In this document: positions 38,942 through 47,790 of the stretch, piece after piece
Layout of the letters: each line of letters opens with the position of its first letter
How positions within the stretch are numbered: position 1 is the first letter of the stretch
Notes under the pieces: generated by a model
The model's input: only the letters and a program-made list of their open reading frames with translations
Told to the model about the DNA's origin: nothing
The model's database searches: none
Assembly: GCF_037076565.1 (NCBI RefSeq)
Contig: NZ_AP029028.1
Coordinates: 1,984,001-2,048,000, forward strand
From: Herbaspirillum sp. DW155
GTDB taxonomy: Bacteria > Pseudomonadota > Gammaproteobacteria > Burkholderiales > Burkholderiaceae_D
Direction: 5' to 3'
Length of the DNA stretch: 64,000 nucleotides
Made by a program: the position numbers and the translations under genes

Positions 38942-39966
38942 ATCAAGCCGTCAAGCCGCTCGGTCCGGTGATGCTCGATGTGGTCGGCACCCGGCTGGAT
39001 GCGGCCGACATCGCCCGTATCCAGCACCCGCTGACCGGCGGGGTGATCCTGTTTGCCCGCAATTACGAAAACCGTGCACAACTGGTCGCGTTGACCAGCG
39101 CGATCCGCCAGGCCCGTCCCGGCATCCTGATTACGGTCGACCACGAAGGCGGACGCGTGCAGCGCTTCCGTACCGATGGCTTCACGCGCCTGCCTGCCAT
39201 GGGCCAGCTTGGACAGCTGTGGGACCGTGACGTGCTGCAAGCCACCAAGGTGGCCACGGCCACCGGCTTCGTGCTGGCGACCGAGCTGCGCGCCTGTGGC
39301 ATCGACCTGTCGTTCACGCCGGTGCTTGATCTGGATTACGGGGTTTCCAGCGTCATCGGCGACCGTTCCTTCCATCGTGATCCGCGCGTGGTCACGCTGC
39401 TGGCCAAGAGCCTCAATCACGGCCTGGCACTGGCCGGGATGGCCAATTGCGGCAAGCATTTCCCCGGCCACGGTTTCGTCACGGCCGATTCGCACGTGGC
39501 CATTCCGGTTGACGAGCGCACACTCGATGAGATCCTGGGTGACGATGCCACACCGTATGACTGGCTGGGCATGAGCCTGGCCGCCGTGATGCCGGCGCAC
39601 GTCATCTATCCCAAGGTGGATGCGCAACCGGCCGGTTTTTCCAGGATCTGGCTGTCCATGCTGCGCGAGCGCTTCGGCTTCCAGGGCGTGATCTTCAGCG
39701 ACGACCTCAGCATGCATGGGGCCAGTGTCGCCGGTGGTCCGCTGCAGGCTGCGCAAGCGGCGCTGGATGCCGGTTGCGACGTGGCCCTGATCTGCAATTC
39801 GCCCGACAAGGCCGATGCCATCCTGGCCGGCTTGCAGGGGGGCAGGGATGCCGCTTCTGCCGCTCGCCGCGCGACCTTGCTGCCCTGTGGCGAGGCGCTG
39901 CAATGGGATGCGCTGCAAGCCGATCCGCGCTATCTGGCCGCGCGCACGCTGGTGCAGTCGCTGTAA
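38938..39966 (+). CDS. nagZ: Beta-N-acetylhexosaminidase NagZ
   Basis: 342 residues. A cytosolic glycoside hydrolase family 3 enzyme that removes GlcNAc from anhydromuropeptides in cell-wall recycling. The motif [22 protein letters not shown] carries the catalytic His on the flexible loop, and [10 protein letters not shown] carries the nucleophile Asp. [12 protein letters not shown] is also family-typical. Overlaps acpS by four bases; uvrC follows after 18 bp. Confidence 0.96.
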   Translation: MNQAVKPLGPVMLDVVGTRLDAADIARIQHPLTGGVILFARNYENRAQLVALTSAIRQARPGILITVDHEGGRVQRFRTDGFTRLPAMGQLGQLWDRDVLQATKVATATGFVLATELRACGIDLSFTPVLDLDYGVSSVIGDRSFHRDPRVVTLLAKSLNHGLALAGMANCGKHFPGHGFVTADSHVAIPVDERTLDEILGDDATPYDWLGMSLAAVMPAHVIYPKVDAQPAGFSRIWLSMLRERFGFQGVIFSDDLSMHGASVAGGPLQAAQAALDAGCDVALICNSPDKADAILAGLQGGRDAASAARRATLLPCGEALQWDALQADPRYLAARTLVQSL

Positions 39967-39984
39967 GTCTTTCGCTTTTCGCTC

Positions 39985-41850
39985 ATGTCCGAACTTCCTG
40001 CTTCCCCGCTCCCCGACCCCCGCGAGGTCGTGCTGGAGACGGTCGCCCGGCTGCCGCACCTGCCGGGCGTGTATCGCTACTTCGATGCTGAAGACAACGT
40101 GCTCTACGTGGGCAAGGCGCGCGACCTCAAGAAGCGCGTCTCCAGCTATTTCCAGAAGACCCTGACCAGCCCGCGCATCGCCATGATGGTCGAGCGTATC
40201 GCGCGCCTCGAAACCACGGTCACCCGCAGCGAGGCCGAAGCGCTGCTGCTGGAAAACAACCTCATCAAGACACTGCGTCCGCGCTTCAACATTCTCTTCC
40301 GCGACGACAAGTCCTATCCCTATCTGAAGATCACCGGCCATGCCTTCCCGCGCATGGCCTACTATCGCGGCGCGGTGGACAAGCGCAACCAGTATTTCGG
40401 CCCGTTCCCCAATGCCGGCGCGGTCAAGGAATCGATCCAGATTCTGCAGAAGGTGTTCCAGCTGCGCACTTGCGAAGATACCGTCTTCACCAATCGCACG
40501 CGGCCTTGCCTGCTGCATCAGATCCACCGCTGCAGTGGTCCCTGCGTGAATCTGGTCAGTCCCGAGGATTACGCCATCGACGTGGAGAACGCATCGAAAT
40601 TCCTGCGCGGCCGCCAGAGCGAAGTGATGGAAGCGCTGGAGCAAAAGATGTACGCCTTCGCGGCCGACCTCAAGTTCGAGCAGGCTGCCGCCGTACGCGA
40701 CCAGATCGGTTCGCTCTCCAGCGTGCTGCACCAGCAGAGCATGGAAACGGTGAGCGACGCCGACATCGACATCATCGCGGTGGTGGTGCAGGGTGGTCGC
40801 GCCTGCGTGAACCTGGCGATGGTGCGCGGCGGCCGCCACCTGGGCGACCGCGCTTATTTCCCCACGCATGTGGATGATGCGATGGACACCGCCGAGGACA
40901 GCATCGAGGTCGAAGTGCTGAAGGCTTTCCTGGCCCAGCACTACATCGACAAGTTCATCCCCGGCTCGCTCATCGTCGGCACGGAATTCGATGATCCGGC
41001 GCTGATGATGGCGTTGATGGAGCAGTGCGGCCACCGCATCACGCTGACCTTCCAGCCGCAAGGCCAGCGGCGTCAATGGCTGGAGATGGCTGCCAAGGGC
41101 GCCGCGATCGCGCTGGCGCGGCTGCTCTCCGAACAGGGTTCGCAGCAGGCGCGCACGCGCGCATTGGCCGAGGTGCTGGAACTGGAACGTGAAGACCTCG
41201 ACGAATTGCGCGCCGAATGTTTCGACATCAGCCACACGCAAGGCGAGGCCACGCAAGCCTCGTGCGTGGTGTTCCATCACCACGCGATGCAGAACGGTGA
41301 ATACCGCCGCTACAACATCAACGACATCACGCCAGGCGATGATTACGCCGCCATGCGCCAGGTGCTCACGCGGCGCTATGAGAAGGTCGCCAATGGCGAG
41401 GGCGTCATGCCGGACATCGTGCTCATCGATGGCGGCAAAGGCCAGGTCGAGATGGCGCGCCAGGTGCTCACCGAACTGGGCCTGGACATCAGTCTCATCG
41501 TCGGCGTGGCCAAGGGAGAAGGGCGCAAGGTCGGCCTGGAAACCCTGGTCTTCGCCGATGGCCGTGCGCCCAAGGAGCTGGGCAAGGAATCGGCCGCCCT
41601 GATGCTGATCGCGCAGATCCGCGATGAAGCGCACCGCTTTGCCATCACCGGCATGCGCGCCAAGCGCGCCAAGGCGCGCCAGAGTTCGCGCCTGGAAGAG
41701 ATCGAAGGCATCGGCGCCAAGCGTCGCCAGCGCCTGCTGGTGCGCTTTGGCGGCCTGCGCGGCGTGGCCGATGCCAGCGTGGATGACCTCGCTTCGGTGG
41801 AAGGCATTTCGCGTCAGCTGGCCGAGGAAATCTATCGGCAGTTGCATTGA
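39985..41850 (+). CDS. uvrC: Excinuclease ABC subunit C
   Basis: 621 residues. UvrC makes both incisions in nucleotide excision repair. It has an N-terminal GIY-YIG nuclease ([20 protein letters not shown]), a UVR motif that contacts UvrB ([14 protein letters not shown]), and an RNase H-like C-terminal nuclease ([22 protein letters not shown]). Two helix-hairpin-helix motifs end the protein ([19 protein letters not shown]). pgsA follows 122 bp later. Confidence 0.97.
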   Translation: MSELPASPLPDPREVVLETVARLPHLPGVYRYFDAEDNVLYVGKARDLKKRVSSYFQKTLTSPRIAMMVERIARLETTVTRSEAEALLLENNLIKTLRPRFNILFRDDKSYPYLKITGHAFPRMAYYRGAVDKRNQYFGPFPNAGAVKESIQILQKVFQLRTCEDTVFTNRTRPCLLHQIHRCSGPCVNLVSPEDYAIDVENASKFLRGRQSEVMEALEQKMYAFAADLKFEQAAAVRDQIGSLSSVLHQQSMETVSDADIDIIAVVVQGGRACVNLAMVRGGRHLGDRAYFPTHVDDAMDTAEDSIEVEVLKAFLAQHYIDKFIPGSLIVGTEFDDPALMMALMEQCGHRITLTFQPQGQRRQWLEMAAKGAAIALARLLSEQGSQQARTRALAEVLELEREDLDELRAECFDISHTQGEATQASCVVFHHHAMQNGEYRRYNINDITPGDDYAAMRQVLTRRYEKVANGEGVMPDIVLIDGGKGQVEMARQVLTELGLDISLIVGVAKGEGRKVGLETLVFADGRAPKELGKESAALMLIAQIRDEAHRFAITGMRAKRAKARQSSRLEEIEGIGAKRRQRLLVRFGGLRGVADASVDDLASVEGISRQLAEEIYRQLH

Positions 41851-41972
41851 GACCGCCAGTCCCGCCCATCGTTAGTGCCGCCGCCGACGTAAAGGCGGGC
41901 GCAGCAGAGGGTGACTCTGCTACTATTCGTTAAATTTTTTTTCGTGTACGCCGCTCCAACCCACCAAGACGT

Positions 41973-42563
41973 ATGCCTTTCAATATTCCGATTCTGCTGA
42001 CCTGGTTGCGGGTGGCGCTCATTCCTCTGGTCGTCGGGGTCTACTACCTGCCTGAGATTGGCCTGAACCGCTACGAACAGGGGATCGCCGCCACGGCCAT
42101 CTTCGTCGTCGCCGCCGCCACCGACTGGTTCGATGGTTTCCTGGCCCGCCGCTGGAACCAGACCTCTGCCTTCGGCGCCTTCCTCGATCCGGTCGCCGAC
42201 AAGCTCATGGTGACCGGCGCCTTGCTGGTGCTGGTGCACCTGGGGCGTGTGCATCCGGTGATCGCCTTCATCATCATCGGACGCGAGATCGCGATCTCGG
42301 CGCTGCGCGAATGGATGGCCCAGATCGGCGCCTCCAAGTCGGTGGCCGTCAGTTCGCTGGGCAAGATCAAAACCACTGCGCAGATGATCGCCATCCCCAT
42401 GCTGCTGTACTACGACACCCTGTTCGGCCTGGTCGATACCCGCCTGTGGGGCAGCCTGCTGCTGCTGGTGGCGGCGGTGCTGACGGTGTGGTCGATGCTG
42501 TACTACCTGCGCCGCGCGATGCCGATGATCAAGGATGCCGATGCTGGGAACAGAAAAAAATAA
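41973..42563 (+). CDS. pgsA: CDP-diacylglycerol-glycerol-3-phosphate 3-phosphatidyltransferase
   Basis: 196 residues, with several membrane helices. PgsA makes phosphatidylglycerol phosphate at the inner membrane. The CDP-alcohol phosphotransferase motif is complete: ATDWFDGFLARR, then SAFGAFLDPVADK, with all four Asp. The tRNA block starts 66 bp after its stop with its own consensus promoter. Confidence 0.96.
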   Translation: MPFNIPILLTWLRVALIPLVVGVYYLPEIGLNRYEQGIAATAIFVVAAATDWFDGFLARRWNQTSAFGAFLDPVADKLMVTGALLVLVHLGRVHPVIAFIIIGREIAISALREWMAQIGASKSVAVSSLGKIKTTAQMIAIPMLLYYDTLFGLVDTRLWGSLLLLVAAVLTVWSMLYYLRRAMPMIKDADAGNRKK

Positions 42564-42584
42564 TTAAATAATTAAGATCGATAG

Positions 42585-42612
42585 TTGACAAATACCAACG
42601 GCGCCTTATAAT
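42585..42612 (+). promoter_or_regulatory. Full-consensus promoter of the first tRNA-Gly
   Basis: TTGACA (42585-42590), 16-bp spacer, TATAAT (42607-42612), 17 bp before the tRNA. Both hexamers are perfect. Confidence 0.9.
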
Positions 42613-42629
42613 AGCGTTCTGTTTTCGAT

Positions 42630-42705
42630 GCGGGAGTAGCTCAGTTGGTAGAGCGATACCTTGCCAAGGTATAGGTCGAGAGTTCGAGACTCTTCTCCCG
42701 CTCCA
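42630..42705 (+). tRNA. tRNA-Gly (GCC), copy 1
   Basis: 76 nt with encoded CCA. Acceptor GCGGGAG / CTCCCGC, anticodon loop TTGCCAA (GCC), T loop TTCGAGA. Followed by its own terminator. Confidence 0.97.
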
Positions 42706-42715
42706 GGTTACTTGG

Positions 42716-42748
42716 AAAAAAGGAAGCCTAACAAAGCTTCCTTTTTTT
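42716..42748 (+). terminator. Terminator after tRNA-Gly copy 1
   Basis: Stem AAAGGAAGC / GCTTCCTTT with an 8-base loop and a T-run. Confidence 0.85.
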
Positions 42749-42816
42749 ATTGTGATAGGTGAGCATGCATTGAAATTTTGGCTGCGGCGCAAGTCGAAGA
42801 AAGTCAAAAAAGATGT

Positions 42817-42845
42817 TTGCAAACAACACGTGTTTTAGGTAGTAT
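42817..42845 (+). promoter_or_regulatory. Promoter of the tRNA-Cys/Gly operon
   Basis: TTGCAA, 17-bp spacer, TAGTAT (42840-42845), 12 bp before tRNA-Cys. Confidence 0.75.
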
Positions 42846-42857
42846 GCGTGTCCCCAA

Positions 42858-42931
42858 GGCGGGGTAGCAAAGTGGTTATGCAGCGGCCTGCAAAGCCGTC
42901 TACGCCGGTTCGATCCCGACCCCCGCCTCCA
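42858..42931 (+). tRNA. tRNA-Cys (GCA)
   Basis: 74 nt with CCA. Acceptor GGCGGGG / CCCCGCC, anticodon loop CTGCAAA (GCA), T loop TTCGATC. It heads a transcript with three tRNA-Gly genes. Confidence 0.96.
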
Positions 42932-42942
42932 AAACGCTCCAT

Positions 42943-43018
42943 GCGGGAGTAGCTCAGTTGGTAGAGCGATACCTTGCCAAGGTATAGGTCGAGAGTTCGA
43001 GACTCTTCTCCCGCTCCA
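42943..43018 (+). tRNA. tRNA-Gly (GCC), copy 2
   Basis: Sequence identical to copy 1, 11 bp after tRNA-Cys. Confidence 0.97.
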
Positions 43019-43070
43019 GTTTCAAGGCAGGCAGCTTCGGCTTCCTGTTGCAGTAGATGCAGGTTCCCAT

Positions 43071-43146
43071 GCGGGAGTAGCTCAGTTGGTAGAGCGATAC
43101 CTTGCCAAGGTATAGGTCGAGAGTTCGAGACTCTTCTCCCGCTCCA
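43071..43146 (+). tRNA. tRNA-Gly (GCC), copy 3
   Basis: Sequence identical to copies 1 and 2; inside the tandem repeat. Confidence 0.97.
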
Positions 43147-43197
43147 GTTTCAAGGCAGGCAGCTTCGGCTCCTGTTGCAGTAGATGTAAGTTCCCAT

Positions 43198-43273
43198 GCG
43201 GGAGTAGCTCAGTTGGTAGAGCGATACCTTGCCAAGGTATAGGTCGAGAGTTCGAGACTCTTCTCCCGCTCCA
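43198..43273 (+). tRNA. tRNA-Gly (GCC), copy 4
   Basis: Identical sequence; last gene of the array and followed directly by a terminator. Confidence 0.97.
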
Positions 43274-43278
43274 GATTG

Positions 43279-43310
43279 AAAGAGGAAGCCTTCGGGCTTC
43301 CTCTTTTCAT
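43279..43310 (+). terminator. Terminator of the tRNA-Cys/Gly operon
   Basis: Perfect 12-bp stem AAAGAGGAAGCC / GGCTTCCTCTTT with a TTCG tetraloop and trailing T. Confidence 0.9.
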
Positions 43311-43559
43311 TTCTGCGCCGCATTTTTCGTTCCCCTTTTCTCCGTTTTCTCTGCAGGTGCGGCCCAGCGGTTTTGTGTGCTGGCGGCACGGAGCGTCTTG
43401 TCGCATCAGTGCCAGCGTGGTATTTCGGTGCATGTACATTTGCCCAACGTCAAAAAAACCGGCTATCGGTGATTGCCTGATTGCCACGGCCATTTTTCCC
43501 TACTACATTGCTGGGGCAGGGGTTTGCCTGTCTAATCATTCGCATCCTGGGGAGGGGGC

Positions 43560-44534
43560 ATGGATAATTTTCAAAAAGAGATTGATGAAAGAACCAATCT
43601 CACCGCATCCAACAAGTTCGAGCTGTTGCTGTTCCGCCTGGGGGCGGACCCGCATGGCGAGCGTTCCGAACTGTTCGGCATCAACGTCTTCAAGATCCGT
43701 GAAATCGTCCCCATGCCGCCGGTGACCAAGGCCGCGGGTACGCAGTCGCCGATGCTGGGCATGGTCAACATCCGTGGCCAGATCATTTCGGTGATCGACC
43801 TGCCGGCCGTGGTGGGCTGTGTGCCCAAGAGCGGCCTGAACATCCTGCTGGTCACCGAATATGCGCGCAGCACCCAGGCCTTTGCGGTCGAATCGGTGGA
43901 CGAGATCGTGCGCCTGGAATGGAGCCAGGTGCTCTCGGCCGAGACCAGTAGCGGCGGCGCCTTCGTCACCAGCATCGCACGCCTGGATCAGGACAAGGAC
44001 ACCAGTCGCCTGGCCCAGGTGCTGGACGTGGAGCAGATCCTGCACGAGATCATGCCCAGTGACCGCGATCTCAAGATGGAGCGCCTGCAAAAGAGCAGCG
44101 GCCACTCCATGCGCCCTGGTGCCATTGCCATCGCCGCCGATGATTCCAAGGTTGCGCGCTCGCTGATCGAGCAGGGCTTACGGGCCATGGAGATTCCTTT
44201 CGAGATGCACGTCACCGGCAAGGATGCCTGGGACAAGATCCAGAAGCTGGCCGCTGAAGCCCGCGCTGAAGGCAAGCCGATTGCCGACAAGATTTCCTTC
44301 GTGCTGACCGACCTGGAAATGCCGGAAATGGACGGCTTTACGCTCACCCGCAATATCAAGCGCGAGGATTTCCTGAAGAATATCCCGGTCATCATCCACT
44401 CGTCGCTGTCCGGTTCGGCCAACGAGGACCATGTGAAAAGCGTGGGCGGCGACGCCTATGTGGCCAAGTTCGAAGCCAACGAACTGGCCTCGACCATCTT
44501 CGGCGTGCTCGACAAGTCTGCCGCAAGGGCTTGA
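43560..44534 (+). CDS. cheV: Chemotaxis protein CheV
   Basis: 324 residues. An N-terminal CheW-like domain (about 15-165; ELFGINVFKIREIVPMPPVT, MLGMVNIRGQIISVIDLP) couples receptors to CheA. A C-terminal receiver domain (about 185-315) has phospho-acceptor Asp251 in FVLTDLEMPEMDG and the conserved Lys near AYVAKFEANEL. Such proteins tune receptor adaptation. It stands alone, with GGGGAGGGGGC just upstream of the ATG and a strong terminator after the stop, so it is not part of a che operon here. Confidence 0.94.
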   Translation: MDNFQKEIDERTNLTASNKFELLLFRLGADPHGERSELFGINVFKIREIVPMPPVTKAAGTQSPMLGMVNIRGQIISVIDLPAVVGCVPKSGLNILLVTEYARSTQAFAVESVDEIVRLEWSQVLSAETSSGGAFVTSIARLDQDKDTSRLAQVLDVEQILHEIMPSDRDLKMERLQKSSGHSMRPGAIAIAADDSKVARSLIEQGLRAMEIPFEMHVTGKDAWDKIQKLAAEARAEGKPIADKISFVLTDLEMPEMDGFTLTRNIKREDFLKNIPVIIHSSLSGSANEDHVKSVGGDAYVAKFEANELASTIFGVLDKSAARA

Positions 44535-44551
44535 AGCACCCTGGCTGCGGC

Positions 44552-44585
44552 AAAAAGAAGGGAGCCCAGGCTCCCTTTCTTTTTG
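44552..44585 (+). terminator. Terminator of cheV
   Basis: Stem AAAAAGAAGGGAGCC / GGCTCCCTTTCTTTTT around a short loop; nearly symmetric, so it could work both ways. Confidence 0.85.
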
Positions 44586-44680
44586 CCATCAGGCCAGCGT
44601 CGCCATGCCGCCAACGGCGCGATCTCGTATACTGACGCTCCCTTGATCCTGCCGCAGCCGGCGGCGCAGAGCGTCCTTTC

Positions 44681-45715
44681 ATGCAGATTCCCGCCATCGT
44701 TTCCCCGTTCGACGCCTCGCTGGCGTCCCGCCTCGAGGCCCGCATCAACGACAAGACCAAGCCCCTGGGCAGCCTCGGGGCGCTGGAGCGTCTGGCGCGC
44801 CAGATCGGCCTGATCCAGGGCACGGACCACCCGGTGCTGCGCCAGTGCGCCATCGTGGTCTGTGCCGGCGACCATGGGGTCACCGAGGAGGGTGTCTCGG
44901 CCTACCCGCAAAGCGTGACCTGGCAAATGGTCGAGAACTTCCTCGCCGGTGGTGCGGCGATCAACGTCTTCGCGCGCCAGAACGAGTGCGCGCTGTACAT
45001 CGTCGATACCGGCGTCAATCACGATTTCGGCGCCCGCGACGGCCTGCTGGATCGCAAGGTCGCGCCCGGCACCGCCAACTTCTGCCAGGGCCCGGCCATG
45101 ACGGCGCAGCAGTGCGAGTCGGCCATGCAGGCGGGGATGCAATTTGCGGAATCGCTGCAAGCCGACGTGCTGGGCTTTGGCGAAATGGGCATCGGCAATA
45201 CCACTGCCGCCGCCGCGCTGATGGCCGCTTTCACCAGCGTGCCCGTGCCGGAGTGCGTGGGCGCCGGCACCGGCCTGGATGCCCAGGGCATCGCCCGCAA
45301 GGCCGATGCCATCACACGTGCGCTGCGCTTGCATGCGCACGCTACTGCGCCACTGGACCGATTGGCTGCGCTGGGCGGTTTCGAGATCGCCTTCATGACG
45401 GGCGCCATGCTGCGGGCCGCGCAGCGGCGCAAGGTGCTGCTCATCGACGGGTTCATCGTCACCTCGGCGCTGCTGGTCGCTGCCGCCCTGCAACCGGCCG
45501 TGCTGGAGTATTGCGTGTTCTCGCATTGCTCGGATGAAGCCGGCCACCGCCGCATGCTGCAATCCCTGGACGCCACGCCGCTGATGCAGCTGGACCTGCG
45601 TCTGGGCGAGGGGACCGGTGCTGCGCTGGCCTTGCCCTTGCTGCGGGCGGCCGTCAATTTCCTGGCGCGCATGGCTACCTTCTCCTCGGCCAGCGTCAGC
45701 GAAAAGCATGTCTGA
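44681..45715 (+). CDS. cobT: Nicotinate-nucleotide-dimethylbenzimidazole phosphoribosyltransferase
   Basis: 344 residues. CobT makes alpha-ribazole 5'-phosphate, the activated lower ligand of cobalamin. INDKTKPLGSLGALERLARQIG, CAGDHGVTEEGVSAYP, GEMGIGNTTAAAAL and the C-terminal LGEGTGAALALPLL (with the catalytic Glu) are family blocks. It overlaps cobS by 8 bases and begins a three-gene cobalamin-tail cluster (cobT-cobS-cobC). No cobalamin riboswitch is visible upstream. Confidence 0.96.
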   Translation: MQIPAIVSPFDASLASRLEARINDKTKPLGSLGALERLARQIGLIQGTDHPVLRQCAIVVCAGDHGVTEEGVSAYPQSVTWQMVENFLAGGAAINVFARQNECALYIVDTGVNHDFGARDGLLDRKVAPGTANFCQGPAMTAQQCESAMQAGMQFAESLQADVLGFGEMGIGNTTAAAALMAAFTSVPVPECVGAGTGLDAQGIARKADAITRALRLHAHATAPLDRLAALGGFEIAFMTGAMLRAAQRRKVLLIDGFIVTSALLVAAALQPAVLEYCVFSHCSDEAGHRRMLQSLDATPLMQLDLRLGEGTGAALALPLLRAAVNFLARMATFSSASVSEKHV

Positions 45716-46538
45716 AAAAGACTTCACATCACCGCCGCCTCAACGCAGCGACGGCCCGCTCTACCAACTGCGCCTGTTCTTCACAGCGCTGCAATTCTTC
45801 ACACGGCTCCCGATCCCGCGCTGGGTGGGCTTCCAGCCGCACTGGTTGCAGCACGCCACGCGCTATTTTCCGCTGGTCGGCTGGATCGTGGCCTGGGCCT
45901 GCGCGCTGGTGTATCTGCTGGCCGTGCAGTTCTGGCCGCAGATGGTGGCCGTGCTGCTGTCCACTGCGGCCGGCATCTGGCTCACCGGTGCCTTCCACGA
46001 GGATGGATTTGCCGATGTCTGCGATGGCCTCGGTGGTGCAGTCAGCCGTGAACGTGCGCTGGAGATCATGCGCGATTCGCGCCTGGGCAGTTATGGCGTG
46101 ATCGGCATCGTCCTGCTCTTGCTGAGCAAGCTGGCGGCATTGCAGGCGCTGCTGCCGTTGCAGGTGCTCGCGGCGCTCGGCATGGCCCATCCGCTCTCGC
46201 GCTGGCTGGCCACCTGCCTGATCTGGCGCATGGATTACGTGCGCGAAGAAGGCAAGGCCAAGCCGCTGGCGCAGCAGATGAGCCTTGGAGAATTCCTGCT
46301 GGCCTCGCTCTTTGCAGTGCTGCCGGTGATCGGTGTGGTCGCGCTGGGCATGATGGCCTGGCAGCGTATCGCCGCCGGCGTGCTGCTGGCGGTGCTGGCG
46401 GCAGCCTGGCTGGCCTGGCGCTTCCAGCGGCGCCTGGGTGGCTACACCGGAGATTGCCTGGGCGCGGTCCAGCAATTGAGCGAGACCGCGTTCTATCTTG
46501 GCGCGCTGGTCACGCTGCCGGGCTGGTGGAACGCCTGA
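45708..46538 (+). CDS. cobS: Adenosylcobinamide-GDP ribazoletransferase
   Basis: 276 residues, with six or seven membrane helices. CobS joins adenosylcobinamide-GDP with alpha-ribazole (phosphate) at the inner membrane. Family blocks are FTRLPIPRW, ARYFPLVGWIVAWA, TGAFHEDGFADVCDGLGG and RIMRDSRLGSYG-like EIMRDSRLGSYGVIGI. The Asp-rich DGFADVCDG is the probable metal site. It starts inside cobT and ends 2 bp before cobC. Confidence 0.95.
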   Translation: MSEKDFTSPPPQRSDGPLYQLRLFFTALQFFTRLPIPRWVGFQPHWLQHATRYFPLVGWIVAWACALVYLLAVQFWPQMVAVLLSTAAGIWLTGAFHEDGFADVCDGLGGAVSRERALEIMRDSRLGSYGVIGIVLLLLSKLAALQALLPLQVLAALGMAHPLSRWLATCLIWRMDYVREEGKAKPLAQQMSLGEFLLASLFAVLPVIGVVALGMMAWQRIAAGVLLAVLAAAWLAWRFQRRLGGYTGDCLGAVQQLSETAFYLGALVTLPGWWNA

Positions 46539-46540
46539 CC

Positions 46541-47149
46541 ATGCAACTGCAACTGATTCGCCATCCCCAGCCGGTGCTGGACAAGCGCACCTGTTATGGC
46601 CGCAGCGACATCGCCGTGGCACCCGAGACTTTGGCGCAGAGCGTGGCGCAATTGCTGCCGCAGTTGCAGGCGCTGCCGCGTGACTGGCCCCTGGTGAGCA
46701 GTCCCCTGCAGCGCTGCGCAACGCTGGCCGGCGCGTTGGCCAAATCATTGGAAAAGCCCGGGCCGAGGCTGGATGCACGTCTGCAGGAAATGGATTTTGG
46801 CCACTGGGAGTTGCGCCTGTGGGACGACATCCCCTGGGCCGAGGTCGAGGGCTGGAATGCCGATCTCCCCGGCTATGCGCCAGGCGGCGGGGAGACCTTG
46901 TGCGCCGTGGCGCAGCGCATGTGGCAGGCCTTCACGGACTTGCTGGCCGAGCCTTCCAAGGGCGTGATCGTTGTCTGCCACGCCGGCTCCATCCGCATGC
47001 TGCACGCCTGTGCCGCGTGGCGCACTGAGCAGGGCATTTCTACCCAGCCTGATGAAGCTGCTTTCGCCGACATCGCCCTGCATGCCGTCGCCCTGCGCAG
47101 TGAAATTCCTTACGCCCGCCCGATCACGCTGGACGTGAACGTCCGCTAG
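46541..47149 (+). CDS. cobC: Histidine-phosphatase-family alpha-ribazole phosphatase
   Basis: 202 residues. The N-terminal catalytic His sits in LIRHPQPVLDKRTCYGRSDIAVA; the family norm is RHG, so Gly is replaced by Pro here. A second His is in VVCHAGSIRML, and the phosphate-pocket Glu is in LQEMDFGHWE. The operon position after cobT and cobS supports a role in removing phosphate from alpha-ribazole phosphate or cobalamin phosphate. The gene order cobT-cobS-cobC is common in Burkholderiales. Confidence 0.88.
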   Translation: MQLQLIRHPQPVLDKRTCYGRSDIAVAPETLAQSVAQLLPQLQALPRDWPLVSSPLQRCATLAGALAKSLEKPGPRLDARLQEMDFGHWELRLWDDIPWAEVEGWNADLPGYAPGGGETLCAVAQRMWQAFTDLLAEPSKGVIVVCHAGSIRMLHACAAWRTEQGISTQPDEAAFADIALHAVALRSEIPYARPITLDVNVR

Positions 47150-47790
47150 CCCGCGCCGCGCGACTCCACTGCAAACTTGATCAGCTCCGCCTGACCATCG
47201 ATATTGAGCTTGCGCTTGATGTTGAGGCGATGCGTTTCCACCGTGCGCACGCTCAGGTCCAGTTCGCGGGCGATCTGCTTGTTCGATTCTCCATTGGCGA
47301 TATGCTGCAGCACTTCACGCTCGCGCTGGGTCAGCAGCTCGCGCACCGGCAGTGGCTGGGTCAGCTGGCGGGCCAGCGCGGCGCTGTAGTAGATGCCGCC
47401 CGAGCGGACCGCCTCGATGGCATGCACGATGTCCTGACTGGGCGCGTCCTTGAGCACATAGCCACGGGCGCCGGCCTGGATGGCTTGCATCACGTATTCG
47501 GCCTTGTCATGCATGCTCAGGATCAGCACCGCGATCTCGGGATGCAGCGCATGAAAGCGTGCGGTCAGCTCGATGCCATTGACGCCGCGCATATTGATGT
47601 CCATCAGCGTCAGGTCGATCTGGTGCTGCGCGGCGGCGGCGAGGGCTTCGTCGGCATTGCCAGCCTCGGCCACCACCGCCAGTCCGGGCACCGTTTCCAG
47701 ACGCGCGCGCAAGCCGTCGCGCACCAGCGGATGATCGTCGATGAGCATGATGCGCGTGGTGGCGGGAGTGGCGGGAGTGGCGTCAGACAT
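47146..47790 (-). CDS. NarL/LuxR-family response regulator
   Basis: 214 residues. The receiver domain has the acidic pair in IMLIDDHPLVRDGL and phospho-acceptor Asp64 (LMDINMRGVNG). The C-terminal helix-turn-helix is of LuxR type (LTQREREVLQHIANGESNKQIARELDLSVRTVETHRLNIKRKL). ATG 47790 lies within the end of the kinase gene (8-base overlap), so the two are co-translated. The probable target is the divergent cstA operon (see the CTRCGTAG boxes); this is inference. Convergent with cobC, with stop codons overlapping by 4 bases. Confidence 0.93.
   Translation of the reverse strand: MSDATPATPATTRIMLIDDHPLVRDGLRARLETVPGLAVVAEAGNADEALAAAAQHQIDLTLMDINMRGVNGIELTARFHALHPEIAVLILSMHDKAEYVMQAIQAGARGYVLKDAPSQDIVHAIEAVRSGGIYYSAALARQLTQPLPVRELLTQREREVLQHIANGESNKQIARELDLSVRTVETHRLNIKRKLNIDGQAELIKFAVESRGAG

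Larger units (their letters stand above)
42943..43197 (+). repeat. Tandem duplication unit (tRNA-Gly plus spacer)
   Basis: Two units of about 128 bp, each a tRNA-Gly followed by a spacer starting GTTTCAAGGCAGGCAGCTTC. The two spacers differ at only a few positions. A third tRNA without that spacer closes the array, indicating recent unequal duplication. Confidence 0.85.

Noticed and set aside
38554-41847. 1097-codon open frame on the minus strand opposite acpS, nagZ and uvrC
   Set aside because: Rich in His, Gln, Arg and Ala with no domain, and exactly antisense to three well-supported genes; a typical shadow frame of GC-rich coding DNA.
42943-43273. CRISPR-like direct repeats
   Set aside because: The repeated units are whole tRNA-Gly genes with near-identical spacers, not short repeats with unique spacers.
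44586-44680. Cobalamin riboswitch before cobT
   Set aside because: The gap is only about 95 bp and lacks the conserved B12-box sequence.
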